Part shown: in pieces, positions 10,031 through 17,813 of the stretch
How the letters are laid out: each line of letters begins with the position of its first letter
How positions within the stretch are numbered: the stretch's first letter is position 1
Source of the DNA: Leclercia sp. LSNIH1
GTDB taxonomy: Bacteria > Pseudomonadota > Gammaproteobacteria > Enterobacterales > Enterobacteriaceae
Direction: 5' to 3'
DNA: 64,000 nt
Assembly (NCBI RefSeq): GCF_002902985.1
Contig: NZ_CP026167.1
Span: 1,116,001 to 1,180,000, forward strand
The notes under the pieces: generated by a model
What the model was told of the DNA's origin: nothing
What the model saw: the letters and a program-made list of their open reading frames with translations, nothing else
Databases searched by the model: none
Program-made: the position numbers and the translations under genes

Positions 10031-11650
10031 ATGGCTCATTTTGCGCAATCCCCTTCTTTTATTTTGCATCAGGTCACCTGCCAGTTTTCGACAGGCGATA
10101 CCCTTTTTGGTCCGCTGAATCTCTCGCTGGAGCCGTCACTGTGCGCGCTGGTTGGCCGTAACGGCAGCGGCAAGACCCGTCTTCTGCGCCTGCTGGCCGG
10201 GCTGGACGTGCCTGCCAGTGGCCATATCGAACGTTTCGGCACGCACCGCTATGTGGCGCAACAGCACGATATTTCCCCCCACACCACGCTGGCTCAGCTG
10301 CTTGGCTATGAAGGCCTTTTCGCGGCCCGCAGGCGTATCGACAGTGGTGCTTATCTGCCTGAGGATCTGGAGCGCCTCGACGGTTATTGGGATTTAACGG
10401 AACGACTGAGCGAGGCGTTTATCGGCGCCGGGCTTGCGCCGTTTGATCCCGACAGGCTGGCCGCTGAACTGAGCGGCGGCGAGCGGGTTCGCGCTCTGCT
10501 GTGCGGCGCGTTTACGGCGAATGCGGACTCTCTGCTACTGGACGAACCCACCAACCACCTCGACAGGCAGGGGCGGGCGTGGTTTTACGAGCAACTTGCC
10601 CGGCATGCCGGTTGCGTGCTGGTCGCTTCACACGATCGTGAGCTGCTGGCACAGGTGCCGCGCATACTGGAACTCAGCGCGTCGGGGTTACACAGCTACG
10701 GTGGCAATTACGCAGACTATCAGCGCCAGCGGAATGCGGAGCAGCAGGCCGCCCGCGCGGCACTTGAGCATGCAACCACCGAGCGCAAACGCACCCGCGC
10801 CCGTCTGCAAAAGGAGCATGATGACAGCCTGCGCCGGTCGGCGAAAACCCTGCGCACGGTGGATAGTCTTAATATCGCCTCGTTTGAGCGCGTTAAGTAT
10901 AAAGGGGCAGCAAAGGAGCGTCCGGGCGCGTGGCGCAAACAGCACCAGGAGCAACAGGGTGCGATGAACGCGGCGGTCACTCAGGCGCGGGAGCGGGTGG
11001 AAGAGGAAAATCCGGTGATGTTTACCCTGCCAGGCAGCCAGATTGCGGAGGGGAAACAGGTGCTGGTGCTGGAGGATCTGGTGCTGCCGCACATCACGAT
11101 GGCGCCGCTTAACTGGCGCATGGATGGGCCGATGCGGGTGGCGTTGCGGGGGCCGAATGGCTGCGGGAAATCCACCTTGCTGAAAGCCATCCTCGGCCAG
11201 TGCCAGCCTGTTTCGGGACATTGCCGGACGTCGGTCACGGTGGCATATCTCGATCAGCACTTATCGCAGCTGGATTTGTCGCAATCCGTTATCTCCCACC
11301 TCAATTTGCATAACACGCCGCTGGAGGAGGGGGTACTGCGCAGCCGTCTGGCCCAGCTGCAGCTGGGCGCCGATCGGGTGATGCTCCCGCTTTCAGCGCT
11401 CAGCGGCGGCGAACGCTTAAAAGCGGCGCTGGCCTGCGTGCTGTGGCGGGAAGAGGCGACGCAGCTCTTGCTGCTCGATGAACCGACTAACCATCTGGAT
11501 CTGGCTTCGACACGTGCTATCGAGGCGGCGCTGGCTGGCTTTACAGGCGCACTGCTGGTGGTATCGCATGACGACGTTTTTCTGGATGGGCTGAAGCTGA
11601 CCCATGAACTGGCGTGGCTGAACGGAGAGTGGCGTGGTAAAAGGCGGTGA
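10031..11650 (+). CDS. ABC-F family ATPase of unknown role
   Basis: Soluble protein of 539 residues with two ATP-binding cassettes and no membrane segments, the ABC-F architecture. Cassette 1 has Walker A GRNGSGKT (residues 43-50), signature LSGGERVRAL and Walker B LLLDEPTNHLD. Cassette 2 has GPNGCGKS, LSGGERLKAAL and LLLDEPTNHLD. The linker between them is rich in Arg, Lys and Gln and probably helical (around residues 235-325), where ABC-F proteins reach into the ribosome. ABC-F members act on ribosomes as translation factors or antibiotic-protection proteins. It does not look like E. coli EttA, Uup, YbiT or YheS, so I give no symbol. It occupies the glyS side of a locus that in K-12 holds hokA and insertion sequences. 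Confidence 0.85.
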   Translation: MAHFAQSPSFILHQVTCQFSTGDTLFGPLNLSLEPSLCALVGRNGSGKTRLLRLLAGLDVPASGHIERFGTHRYVAQQHDISPHTTLAQLLGYEGLFAARRRIDSGAYLPEDLERLDGYWDLTERLSEAFIGAGLAPFDPDRLAAELSGGERVRALLCGAFTANADSLLLDEPTNHLDRQGRAWFYEQLARHAGCVLVASHDRELLAQVPRILELSASGLHSYGGNYADYQRQRNAEQQAARAALEHATTERKRTRARLQKEHDDSLRRSAKTLRTVDSLNIASFERVKYKGAAKERPGAWRKQHQEQQGAMNAAVTQARERVEEENPVMFTLPGSQIAEGKQVLVLEDLVLPHITMAPLNWRMDGPMRVALRGPNGCGKSTLLKAILGQCQPVSGHCRTSVTVAYLDQHLSQLDLSQSVISHLNLHNTPLEEGVLRSRLAQLQLGADRVMLPLSALSGGERLKAALACVLWREEATQLLLLDEPTNHLDLASTRAIEAALAGFTGALLVVSHDDVFLDGLKLTHELAWLNGEWRGKRR

Positions 11651-11659
11651 TAGAAACAG

Positions 11660-11682
11660 AAACCCCCGCAAATGCGGGGGCT
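11660..11682 (-). terminator. Terminator between the ABC-F gene and yiaG
   Basis: CCCCCGC-AAAT-GCGGGGG is a strong hairpin between two convergent genes. On the minus strand it is followed by TTTCTGTTTC, a usable T-rich tail for yiaG; the plus-strand tail (CTAAAATATA) is weaker. Confidence 0.75.
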
Positions 11683-11691
11683 AAAATATAA

Positions 11692-11982
11692 CTATTCAGT
11701 CAACTGCTTGCGGAGTGCCGGGTTAGCCTGAATCAGGCTCATCAGCTTCAGCTCGGTCATGGAGGGCTTCACTCTTTTTGATTCCCACTCTTGAACCATC
11801 GCTACGCTGACACCCATTGCTCGTGCGAAATCATCGGTTTTCATCCCTGTCCCTTTGCGTAAGCGCTCAAATTCCGTAAAGGGGTTGGACTTTTGCGAAC
11901 GGGTAACCGTCTGCGGTGCATCCTTAAAAACAATCTGTTCCAGACTGCTTAGCAGATCAAACATAGGATCTTTTAATTCCAT
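11692..11982 (-). CDS. yiaG: HTH-type regulator YiaG
   Basis: Small DNA-binding protein of 96 residues, matching E. coli YiaG. The C-terminal half is an Xre/Cro-like helix-turn-helix (TDDFARAMGVSVAMVQEWESKRV), typical of the HigA/MqsA-antitoxin-like group, but no toxin partner lies next to it. The N-terminal half (PMFDLLSSLEQIVFKD) is shared with the E. coli protein. The frame is open seven codons further, but the ATG at 11980-11982 follows GAGGAG and gives the family length. Its target genes are unknown. Confidence 0.92.
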   Translation of the reverse strand: MELKDPMFDLLSSLEQIVFKDAPQTVTRSQKSNPFTEFERLRKGTGMKTDDFARAMGVSVAMVQEWESKRVKPSMTELKLMSLIQANPALRKQLTE

Positions 11983-12314
11983 TGAGAACTCCTCATAAAT
12001 CACACTGCGGGATCGTGAACATTAGAGAGCAATTTAAGAATAGTCGCTAAAACTGAGAACAGATCGTAACGTGCGTGATTAATTGTTAGAGATACGTTTC
12101 GCTGGCTCGCTTTGCGAACCGACTGAGTATGCTAATGACTTGATTATTCTGTAGCGCCATAGCATCAGGTATTTTTTTGTAAATGGTAAGAATTTATATG
12201 GCAATAGGCGTTTTACATGAAAAGGGTATCTTGCGGGCCTGACCTGGACTATTCTGTCACCGTTGGGCACGCGTGTGCCGGTGTGCGCTTTTTTGGGTGA
12301 AAGGAGTAATAACA
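11983..12314. other. Intergenic region between divergent yiaG and yiaF
   Basis: This 332-base AT-rich gap must carry both promoters. I see no clear consensus boxes, palindromic operators or small RNA structure in it. The yiaF ribosome-binding site AAGGAG is at 12301-12306. Confidence 0.5.
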
Positions 12315-13025
12315 ATGGCGACAGGAAAGCCCTGCTCTCGCTGGTTTGCGCCGCTTGCGGCGTTGTTAATGATAGTTAGCCTGAGTGGGTGTTTCGATAA
12401 GGAAGGGGATCAGCGCAAAGCGTTTATCGACTTCCTGCAAAATACTGCGATGCGTAGTGGCGAGCGTTTGCCAACGCTGACTGCGGATCAGAAAAAACAG
12501 TTTGGTCCCTTCGTTTCTGACTATGCCATTTTGTATGGTTATTCACAGCAGGTGAACCAGGCGATGGACGCCGGACTGCGTCCGGTGGTGGATAGCGTGA
12601 ATGCAATTCGCGTACCGCAGGATTACGTGACCCAGCGCGAACCGCTGAGCCAGTCAAACGGCGCACTGGGTGTGCTGGGCCAGCAGCTGCAGAACGCCAA
12701 AATGCAGGCCGATGGCGCGCGCTCTGCGCTGAAGCAGGGCGAAGATCTGAAGCCTGTGTTCGACAAAGTATATGAAAAAGTGGTGACCAAACCTGCCGAA
12801 GCTCTGCAGCCGCTTATTCCAGCAGCCCAGATCTTTACACAGCAGCTGGTGCAGGTAGCAGATTATATTTCCCAGCAGGGCACCCAGGTGAGCTTTGTCT
12901 CCAACGGCATTCAGTTCCCGACCTCGCAGCAGGCCAGCCAGTACAATGCGCTGATTGGGCCGCTGGCCGCGCAGCATCAGGCGTTCAGCCAGGCGTGGAG
13001 CGCGGCGATGGCCGCAACGGAATAA
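12315..13025 (+). CDS. yiaF: YiaF family lipoprotein (DUF3053)
   Basis: Predicted lipoprotein of 236 residues, unknown function, matching E. coli YiaF almost throughout. The N-terminus has a signal peptide with lipobox LSGC (Cys at about residue 26), followed by FDKEGDQRKAFIDFLQNT. The rest is mostly helical and Gln/Ala-rich. The upstream open frame (from 12273) was rejected because the ATG at 12315 follows AAGGAG at 8 bases and matches the E. coli start. Confidence 0.93.
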   Translation: MATGKPCSRWFAPLAALLMIVSLSGCFDKEGDQRKAFIDFLQNTAMRSGERLPTLTADQKKQFGPFVSDYAILYGYSQQVNQAMDAGLRPVVDSVNAIRVPQDYVTQREPLSQSNGALGVLGQQLQNAKMQADGARSALKQGEDLKPVFDKVYEKVVTKPAEALQPLIPAAQIFTQQLVQVADYISQQGTQVSFVSNGIQFPTSQQASQYNALIGPLAAQHQAFSQAWSAAMAATE

Positions 13026-13064
13026 CGTCTGAAAGCGTACTCGCATTTTGCCAGGCCATGCTGC

Positions 13065-13122
13065 GTTTAGCTGGCCTACAAATCTGTAGGCCCGTGCAAG
13101 CGAAGCGCCGCCGGGCGCATTC
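13065..13122. repeat. REP-like element after yiaF
   Basis: GGCCTACAAATCTGTAGGCC forms an inverted repeat and is followed by GCAAGCGAAGCGCCGCCGGGC, which has the REP/BIME composition seen in several other gaps of this window. Confidence 0.65.
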
Positions 13123-13128
13123 CAGAAT

Positions 13129-13158
13129 AAAAAACCCCGCTGCAAAGCGGGGTTTTTT
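13129..13158 (+). terminator. Terminator of yiaF
   Basis: AAAAAACCCCGC-TGCAAA-GCGGGGTTTTTT: a 6 bp GC stem with A and T tracts, usable in both directions, between yiaF and the cspA promoter region. Confidence 0.9.
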
Positions 13159-13216
13159 ATCTTCTCTGAAAATAAAGCTTGTCTTTGATCCGCGAACTAT
13201 GTCTTAATACACCTCG

Positions 13217-13373
13217 TCGGTTTGTTACACAGACCTAGAGCAGTTTAGTTAAGCAGTCCAGATGCGTTATCTTAGATACCCTTCGTAGTGACCCTTCCTT
13301 CATCGCTTAAAAATCTGTAACACATTCCATCATCGCGCCGGAAGGCAAAACAAATTTTTAAAAGGTAATATCT
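13217..13373 (+). promoter_or_regulatory. cspA 5' untranslated leader (cold-responsive RNA thermosensor)
   Basis: About 155 bases precede cspA and follow the pattern of the E. coli cspA leader. There is a cold-box-like segment (CGGTTTGTTACACAGACC, about 13218-13235), then a middle part with GATACCCTTCGTAGTG and AAAATCTGTAA, then a short A/T-rich run before the AAGGTAAT translation site. In E. coli this RNA refolds on cold shock to expose the ribosome-binding site and stabilise the mRNA. Function here is inferred from that resemblance. Confidence 0.8.
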
Positions 13374-13586
13374 ATGTCTGGTAAAATGACTGGTCTGGTA
13401 AAATGGTTCAACGCTGATAAAGGTTTCGGCTTCATCACTCCTGACGATGGCTCTAAAGACGTGTTCGTACACTTCTCTGCTATCCAGAACGATGGCTACA
13501 AATCTCTGGACGAAGGTCAGAAAGTTTCCTTCACCATCGAAAGCGGCGCTAAAGGCCCAGCAGCTGGTAACGTTGTAAGCCTGTAA
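13374..13586 (+). CDS. cspA: Major cold-shock protein CspA
   Basis: RNA chaperone of 70 residues that melts mRNA secondary structure after a temperature drop. It is a single cold-shock domain with both nucleic-acid-binding motifs, KGFGFITP (RNP1, residues 16-23) and DVFVHF (RNP2, residues 29-34). It differs from E. coli CspA at only about two positions. The long leader marks it as the cold-inducible CspA rather than CspC or CspE. In K-12 cspA lies between yiaG and the glyS side; here it lies between yiaF and ghrB, on the opposite strand relative to yiaG. Confidence 0.93.
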   Translation: MSGKMTGLVKWFNADKGFGFITPDDGSKDVFVHFSAIQNDGYKSLDEGQKVSFTIESGAKGPAAGNVVSL

Positions 13587-13610
13587 GCTTACAACTCAGC
13601 GAAAGAATTT

Positions 13611-13637
13611 AAAAACCCGCCTCTGGCGGGTTTTTTT
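13611..13637 (+). terminator. Terminator between cspA and ghrB
   Basis: AAAAACCCGCC-TCT-GGCGGGTTTTTTT lies 24 bases after the cspA stop and just before the stop of the convergent ghrB. It has A and T tracts on both sides and probably ends both transcripts. Confidence 0.9.
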
Positions 13638-13640
13638 CGT

Positions 13641-14615
13641 TTAAGGCTTAACTTGTGGATTGACGCAGTTTTTATCCACCTTGCCCTGCAGGGCGTCGAT
13701 CAGGTTTTCCACCGCACAGGCCGCCATGTTATAGCGCGTTTCGTGGGTGGCGGAGCCAATATGCGGCAGCGCGACCACGTTTGGCATTTTCAGCAGTTCC
13801 GAGCTGACCGGTAGCGGCTCCTGCTCAAATACGTCCAGCCCCGCGGCGTGGATCTCACCGTTTTTCAACGCTGCAATCAGCGCCTGTTCATCCACCACCG
13901 GTCCGCGTCCTGCATTAATAAAGATGGCGGATTTCTTCATCTTCTCAAACTGCGCTTTGCCAAACATATGGTGAGTTTCATCGGTCAGTGGCAGGATCAG
14001 GCAGACGAAATCCGCTTCCTGCAACAGGGTATCCAAGTCACAGGGGCGGGCGTTAAAGCGTTCTTCAGCCTCTTTATGCTGGCGGCGCGCGTTATACAGA
14101 ATCGGCATGTTGAAACCGAAGTGGGCGCGCTGGGCCAGCGCCATGCCGATGCGGCCCATCCCGACAATACCCAGCGTTTTGCCATGCACATCGACACCAA
14201 ACCAGTCCGGACCGATGCTTTTGGTCCACTCGCCGGCTTTAACGCGCTCGGCCACTTCCACCACGCGACGCGCGCTGCTGAGCACCAGCGCCATCAGCGT
14301 ATCCGCCACGGTTTCGGTGAGTACGGTTGGCGTGTGCATCAGCAGGATGTTGCGGGCATTCAGCGCATCGACGTCAAAGTTGTCATAGCCTACCGAGATG
14401 GTCGAGGTTGCACGCAGCGCAGGCATTTTTTCCAGCAGCGCGGCATCCACCTTTTCGCTGGAGCCCAGCAGCCCGACGGCACCCGCGAACGCCTCAGCAT
14501 GCTGCTGTACCGTCTCCGGGCTCAGGTTGTTAACCCGGGTAACGGTGAAATGCTCTTCAAGGCGCTGCTGCAGGGCATCAGGCAGGGCTTTATACAAAAT
14601 GATGGACGGCTTCAT
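13641..14615 (-). CDS. ghrB: 2-ketoaldonate/glyoxylate/hydroxypyruvate reductase
   Basis: NADPH-preferring D-2-hydroxyacid dehydrogenase of 324 residues, very close to E. coli GhrB, which reduces glyoxylate, hydroxypyruvate and 2-ketogluconate. The dinucleotide-binding GMGRIG motif is at residues 152-157. The catalytic triad residues Arg237 (INAGRGP), Glu266 (FEQEPL) and His285 (LPHIGS) are all present. It is the last gene of the leftward kguE-kguK-kguT-ghrB series, 27 bases after kguT. That is the position of kguD (2-keto-6-phosphogluconate reductase) in pseudomonads, so it may serve that reaction here. The GGAG site just before the ATG supports the start. Confidence 0.94.
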   Translation of the reverse strand: MKPSIILYKALPDALQQRLEEHFTVTRVNNLSPETVQQHAEAFAGAVGLLGSSEKVDAALLEKMPALRATSTISVGYDNFDVDALNARNILLMHTPTVLTETVADTLMALVLSSARRVVEVAERVKAGEWTKSIGPDWFGVDVHGKTLGIVGMGRIGMALAQRAHFGFNMPILYNARRQHKEAEERFNARPCDLDTLLQEADFVCLILPLTDETHHMFGKAQFEKMKKSAIFINAGRGPVVDEQALIAALKNGEIHAAGLDVFEQEPLPVSSELLKMPNVVALPHIGSATHETRYNMAACAVENLIDALQGKVDKNCVNPQVKP

Positions 14616-14642
14616 GCTAATCTCCGTTGATTTTAAAAGGAT

Positions 14643-15923
14643 TCAGGCGTGGCGTGCGCCGACGGGAATATTTTGATTATTAGCAGGCTTAACAATTAAA
14701 GTAAGCCACACCGAGGCAAAAAGCGCCACCCCCATAAAGATGTACGAGGCTGACGGGCCGCCGGTCACACCGTTCAGATAGCCCACGAACCATGAACCAA
14801 AGAACGAGCCCAGCGCACCCATGCTGTTGATGAGCGCCATCGCGCCGCCCGCCACGTTACGCGGCAGCATTTCCGGGATGATGGCAAAGAATGGACCATA
14901 CGGGGCATACATCGCCGCACCGGCGATCACCAGCAGCGTATAGGAAACCCAGAAGTGGTTCGCGCCCACCGCCCACGAACCGATAAAGGCACAGGCGGCA
15001 ATCAACAGCAGCGGCCAGACGAACAGCTTGCGGTTTTGCAGTTTGTCCGACGCCCAGGAGACCACAATCATGGCGATGGTTGCAGCCAGATAAGGCACGG
15101 AGGAGAGCCAGCCCACTTCAACCATGCCGAGGTTATCGCCCGCGCTACGGATGATAGACGGCAGCCACAGAACAAAACCGTAAACGCCGATACTCCAGGT
15201 GAAATATTGCATGCACAGCAGTACCACGTTGCGGGAGCGGAAGGCTTCGCCGTAGTTACGCACCGCTTTCAGTCCCTGCTGCTCTTTATCCAGCTGCGCC
15301 TGCAGGGCCGCTTTTTCATCTTCAGAGAGCCATTTGGCCTGGGCCGGTTTGTCTTTCACCAGCACCCACCAGCAGAAGGCCCAGATAATGGCCGGCACAC
15401 CTTCAATAATGAACATCTCACGCCAGCCGAAGGACTGGATCAGATATCCGGAGACCACCGACATCCACAGTACCGTGACCGGGTTGCCGAGAATAAGGAA
15501 GGTATTGGCGCGCGAGCGTTCGGATTTGGTAAACCAGTTGCTGATGTAGATCAGCATCGCGGGCATGACCGCCGCCTCCACTACGCCAAGAATAAAACGA
15601 ATGGCCGCCAGCGCCGGGATGTTATTCACCACCCCGGTGAGGGAGGCGCAGGCACCCCAGAGGATCAGGCAGATGAAGATCAATTTGCGGACGCTGCGGC
15701 GTTCGGCATAGATGGCGCCAGGGATCTGGAAAAAGAAGTAACCGAGGAAGAAGAGGGCCCCCAGCAGCGAGGAGACGCCTTTGGTGATCCCCAGGTCTTC
15801 CGTAATGCCTGCGGCAGACGCGAAGCTAAAGTTCGCACGATCAAGGTACGCCAGGCTGTACGTGATAAACACGACAGGCATGATGTACCACCAGCGTTTT
15901 ACTGCGTTTGTTGCATTGTTCAT
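14643..15923 (-). CDS. kguT: MFS transporter, probable 2-ketogluconate permease
   Basis: Inner-membrane major facilitator superfamily permease of 426 residues with about twelve hydrophobic segments. It belongs to the anion/sugar-acid symporter group, judged from YSLAYLDRANFSFA in helix 1 and FLGYFFFQIPGAIYAERRSVRK in helices 2-3. Its place between a PfkB-type kinase gene and ghrB, with a PtxS-like repressor upstream, matches the pseudomonad 2-ketogluconate transporter KguT. The substrate is inferred from context. The ATG at 15921-15923 is preferred to an upstream one because it follows a GAGG site and gives the usual N-terminus. Confidence 0.82.
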   Translation of the reverse strand: MNNATNAVKRWWYIMPVVFITYSLAYLDRANFSFASAAGITEDLGITKGVSSLLGALFFLGYFFFQIPGAIYAERRSVRKLIFICLILWGACASLTGVVNNIPALAAIRFILGVVEAAVMPAMLIYISNWFTKSERSRANTFLILGNPVTVLWMSVVSGYLIQSFGWREMFIIEGVPAIIWAFCWWVLVKDKPAQAKWLSEDEKAALQAQLDKEQQGLKAVRNYGEAFRSRNVVLLCMQYFTWSIGVYGFVLWLPSIIRSAGDNLGMVEVGWLSSVPYLAATIAMIVVSWASDKLQNRKLFVWPLLLIAACAFIGSWAVGANHFWVSYTLLVIAGAAMYAPYGPFFAIIPEMLPRNVAGGAMALINSMGALGSFFGSWFVGYLNGVTGGPSASYIFMGVALFASVWLTLIVKPANNQNIPVGARHA

Positions 15924-15990
15924 AGGCTTGCCTCTGTCGTTGAGGGGGTTACCGCCGTTGTCTGTAGGGTACACGGTGGTTTAATCGTTA

Positions 15991-16019
15991 GCCCACTCTC
16001 CCCTGTAGGGAGAGGGAAG
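15991..16019. repeat. Short CTCTCCC/GGGAGAG hairpin between kguK and kguT
   Basis: CTCTCCC-CTGTA-GGGAGAG-type inverted repeat directly after the kguK stop, inside the operon. A similar CCCTCCC...GGGAGAGGG hairpin lies between yjaH and purD (60983-61004). It could be a dispersed intergenic repeat or a partial terminator. Confidence 0.55.
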
Positions 16020-16958
16020 TTATGCGTCCAGTTGCGCCCGGGTGGGTAATCCTTCGCTGTCGCCCTGAACCTGGATCGCCAGCGAGCCGATAACATTGCC
16101 GCGCGTGACGGCCTGATGCAGCGTTTTGCCTTCCAGCAGGGCGCTGACCACACCAACAGCAAAGCCGTCTCCCGCGCCGACGGTATCGACGACGTTCTCG
16201 ACCTTCACTGCCGCCACGGCACCCTGCTCGCCATCGGCGGTTTTATACCAGGCGCCGTCGGCACCGGTTTTCAGGATCACGGCCTTCACGCCCCGGTTCA
16301 GGTAAAAATCGGCGATCCCTTCCGGGGTGTTTTCCCCGGTCAGGATGAGGCCCTCTTTCAGGCCGGGTAGCACCCAGTCGGCCTGGAAGGCGAGGTGGTT
16401 CAGCTTCTCCACCATCTCCGCTTCGCTTTTCCACAGCACCGGGCGCAGATTGGGATCGAACGAAAGGGTTTTCCCCGCGGCTTTCATGGCGCCCGCCGCG
16501 TGATCGAGCAGGGCGTAAGAGCTGGCGGACAATGCGGCCGCCACGCCGCTCAGGTGCAGATGCCTGGCTGCGGTAAACCCGATCGGATTGAAATCTTCAA
16601 CGGAGAGATGGCTGGCTGCCGAGCCTTTGCGGAAATACTCCACAATGGGATCGGTTCCATCGGTGACTTTTGATTTAAGCTGGAAGCCCGTCGGATAACG
16701 GTCGTCTATGGTCACGCCTGCGGTCTCGATCCCCTCTTTTTTCAGGGTGTCGAGCACAAACTGGCCGAAGCTGTCATTGCCGACGCGGCTCACCCAGCTC
16801 ACCTTCAGGCCCAGGCGCGCCAGGCCGGTGGCGACGTTCAGCTCGGCACCCGCGACGCGCTTCATAAAGCGATCGACTTCGCTTAAGTCGCCGGTGTGGG
16901 TAGCCACAAACATGGCCATCGCTTCACCAATGGTGATGACATCCAGACTATTCGGCAT
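16020..16958 (-). CDS. kguK: PfkB-family sugar kinase, probable 2-ketogluconokinase
   Basis: Cytoplasmic carbohydrate kinase of 312 residues, predicted to phosphorylate 2-ketogluconate to 2-keto-6-phosphogluconate. It has the PfkB/ribokinase fold, with the N-terminal glycine-rich VAGAELNVATGLARLG and the C-terminal signature DTVGAGDGFAVG holding the catalytic base Asp264. General similarity to 2-keto-3-deoxygluconate kinase (KdgK) means the sequence alone does not fix the substrate. The assignment rests on the kguE-kguK-kguT order and the repressor. It starts 3 bases after the kguE stop, so translation is probably coupled. Confidence 0.82.
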   Translation of the reverse strand: MPNSLDVITIGEAMAMFVATHTGDLSEVDRFMKRVAGAELNVATGLARLGLKVSWVSRVGNDSFGQFVLDTLKKEGIETAGVTIDDRYPTGFQLKSKVTDGTDPIVEYFRKGSAASHLSVEDFNPIGFTAARHLHLSGVAAALSASSYALLDHAAGAMKAAGKTLSFDPNLRPVLWKSEAEMVEKLNHLAFQADWVLPGLKEGLILTGENTPEGIADFYLNRGVKAVILKTGADGAWYKTADGEQGAVAAVKVENVVDTVGAGDGFAVGVVSALLEGKTLHQAVTRGNVIGSLAIQVQGDSEGLPTRAQLDA

Positions 16959-16961
16959 CGC

Positions 16962-17711
16962 TTACGCCTCCCGCAGCAAATTGACGTAATGACGGGTGAC
17001 CGCCGTCAGATCTGGCCCTTCAAGCGGAAACTCGATCCCGCGTGGGACATCGCCGGGCAGTTGCTCCAGCAGGGCCTGCCAGCGGGTGCTGTCCTGGTCG
17101 GGCGGCACGGCGCGATACTGCTGCTGATGAGGAACGGCGGCCTTAACGTGGATATAACTCACCGCGGGCGCCAGATGCTTCGCGGCTTCTTCCGGTGATT
17201 CACCCACCCACAGCCAGTTGCCCATATCGAATGTCAGCGTGACCGGCAGGCTCATTACCCGGCAGGCCGCCTTGAAGCGCTGCATCGGCGCCAGCTGGCC
17301 GCAACGCGTCTGGTCGTTTTCCACCACCAGCGTCATGCCGGTGTCATCGAGCAGGGCGCGCAGCGCATCGAGCTGCTGCTTATCGCTGAAGTTGCCGAGG
17401 GAAACTTTCAGCCACAGGGCGTTGAGCGTCGCGGCCTCGGCAAGGTAGCGGGGCAGCAGTGGGTTGAGGGTGCCATCCGAGCTAAACAGTGCATCGGGGG
17501 CGGAGTAGCAGGCCAACAGGCCGAGCAGTTCAATGGACTCGGCAAGGGTGGGTAAGGTTGCCAGTTCGGCATCGCTGAATAACTCCCGGCGGATCTCGAC
17601 GCCATCGGCACCTGCCCCGGCGATAACCGGCAGCATGGCGCGCTGCCCACCCGCTTGCCGTACCTGGTCAGCGCCATACGCGGCGGTGACAACAATAATT
17701 TTTCTGCCCAT
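16962..17711 (-). CDS. kguE: Sugar-phosphate isomerase/epimerase-like protein KguE
   Basis: Protein of 249 residues with a TIM-barrel xylose-isomerase-like fold (AP endonuclease family 2). Metal-ligand-like segments are GADGVEIRRE near residue 38, LVVENDQ near 129, TFDMGNW near 160, YIHVKA near 186 and GIEFPLEG near 227. It corresponds to KguE, the first gene of the pseudomonad 2-ketogluconate operon, whose exact reaction is not settled. A GGAGT site 6 bases before the ATG at 17709-17711 supports the start. A 14-base palindrome about 40-55 bases upstream is the likely repressor site. Confidence 0.8.
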   Translation of the reverse strand: MGRKIIVVTAAYGADQVRQAGGQRAMLPVIAGAGADGVEIRRELFSDAELATLPTLAESIELLGLLACYSAPDALFSSDGTLNPLLPRYLAEAATLNALWLKVSLGNFSDKQQLDALRALLDDTGMTLVVENDQTRCGQLAPMQRFKAACRVMSLPVTLTFDMGNWLWVGESPEEAAKHLAPAVSYIHVKAAVPHQQQYRAVPPDQDSTRWQALLEQLPGDVPRGIEFPLEGPDLTAVTRHYVNLLREA

Positions 17712-17751
17712 CGGCGGACTCCATCACGTAGCTGATACTCTTTACGCTAGA

Positions 17752-17765
17752 TGGAACCGGTTCCA
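17752..17765. promoter_or_regulatory. Probable PtxS operator of the kgu operon
   Basis: TGGAACCGGTTCCA is a perfect 14-base palindrome between the repressor gene and kguE, 41 bases upstream of the kguE ATG. It differs only symmetrically from the TGAAACCGGTTTCA palindrome reported for Pseudomonas PtxS. Repression relieved by 2-ketogluconate is inferred. Confidence 0.82.
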
Positions 17766-17813
17766 AAGAAAAGTTCAGGATGCCGGATTTATGATCGCCA
17801 TCACGATGGGGGA

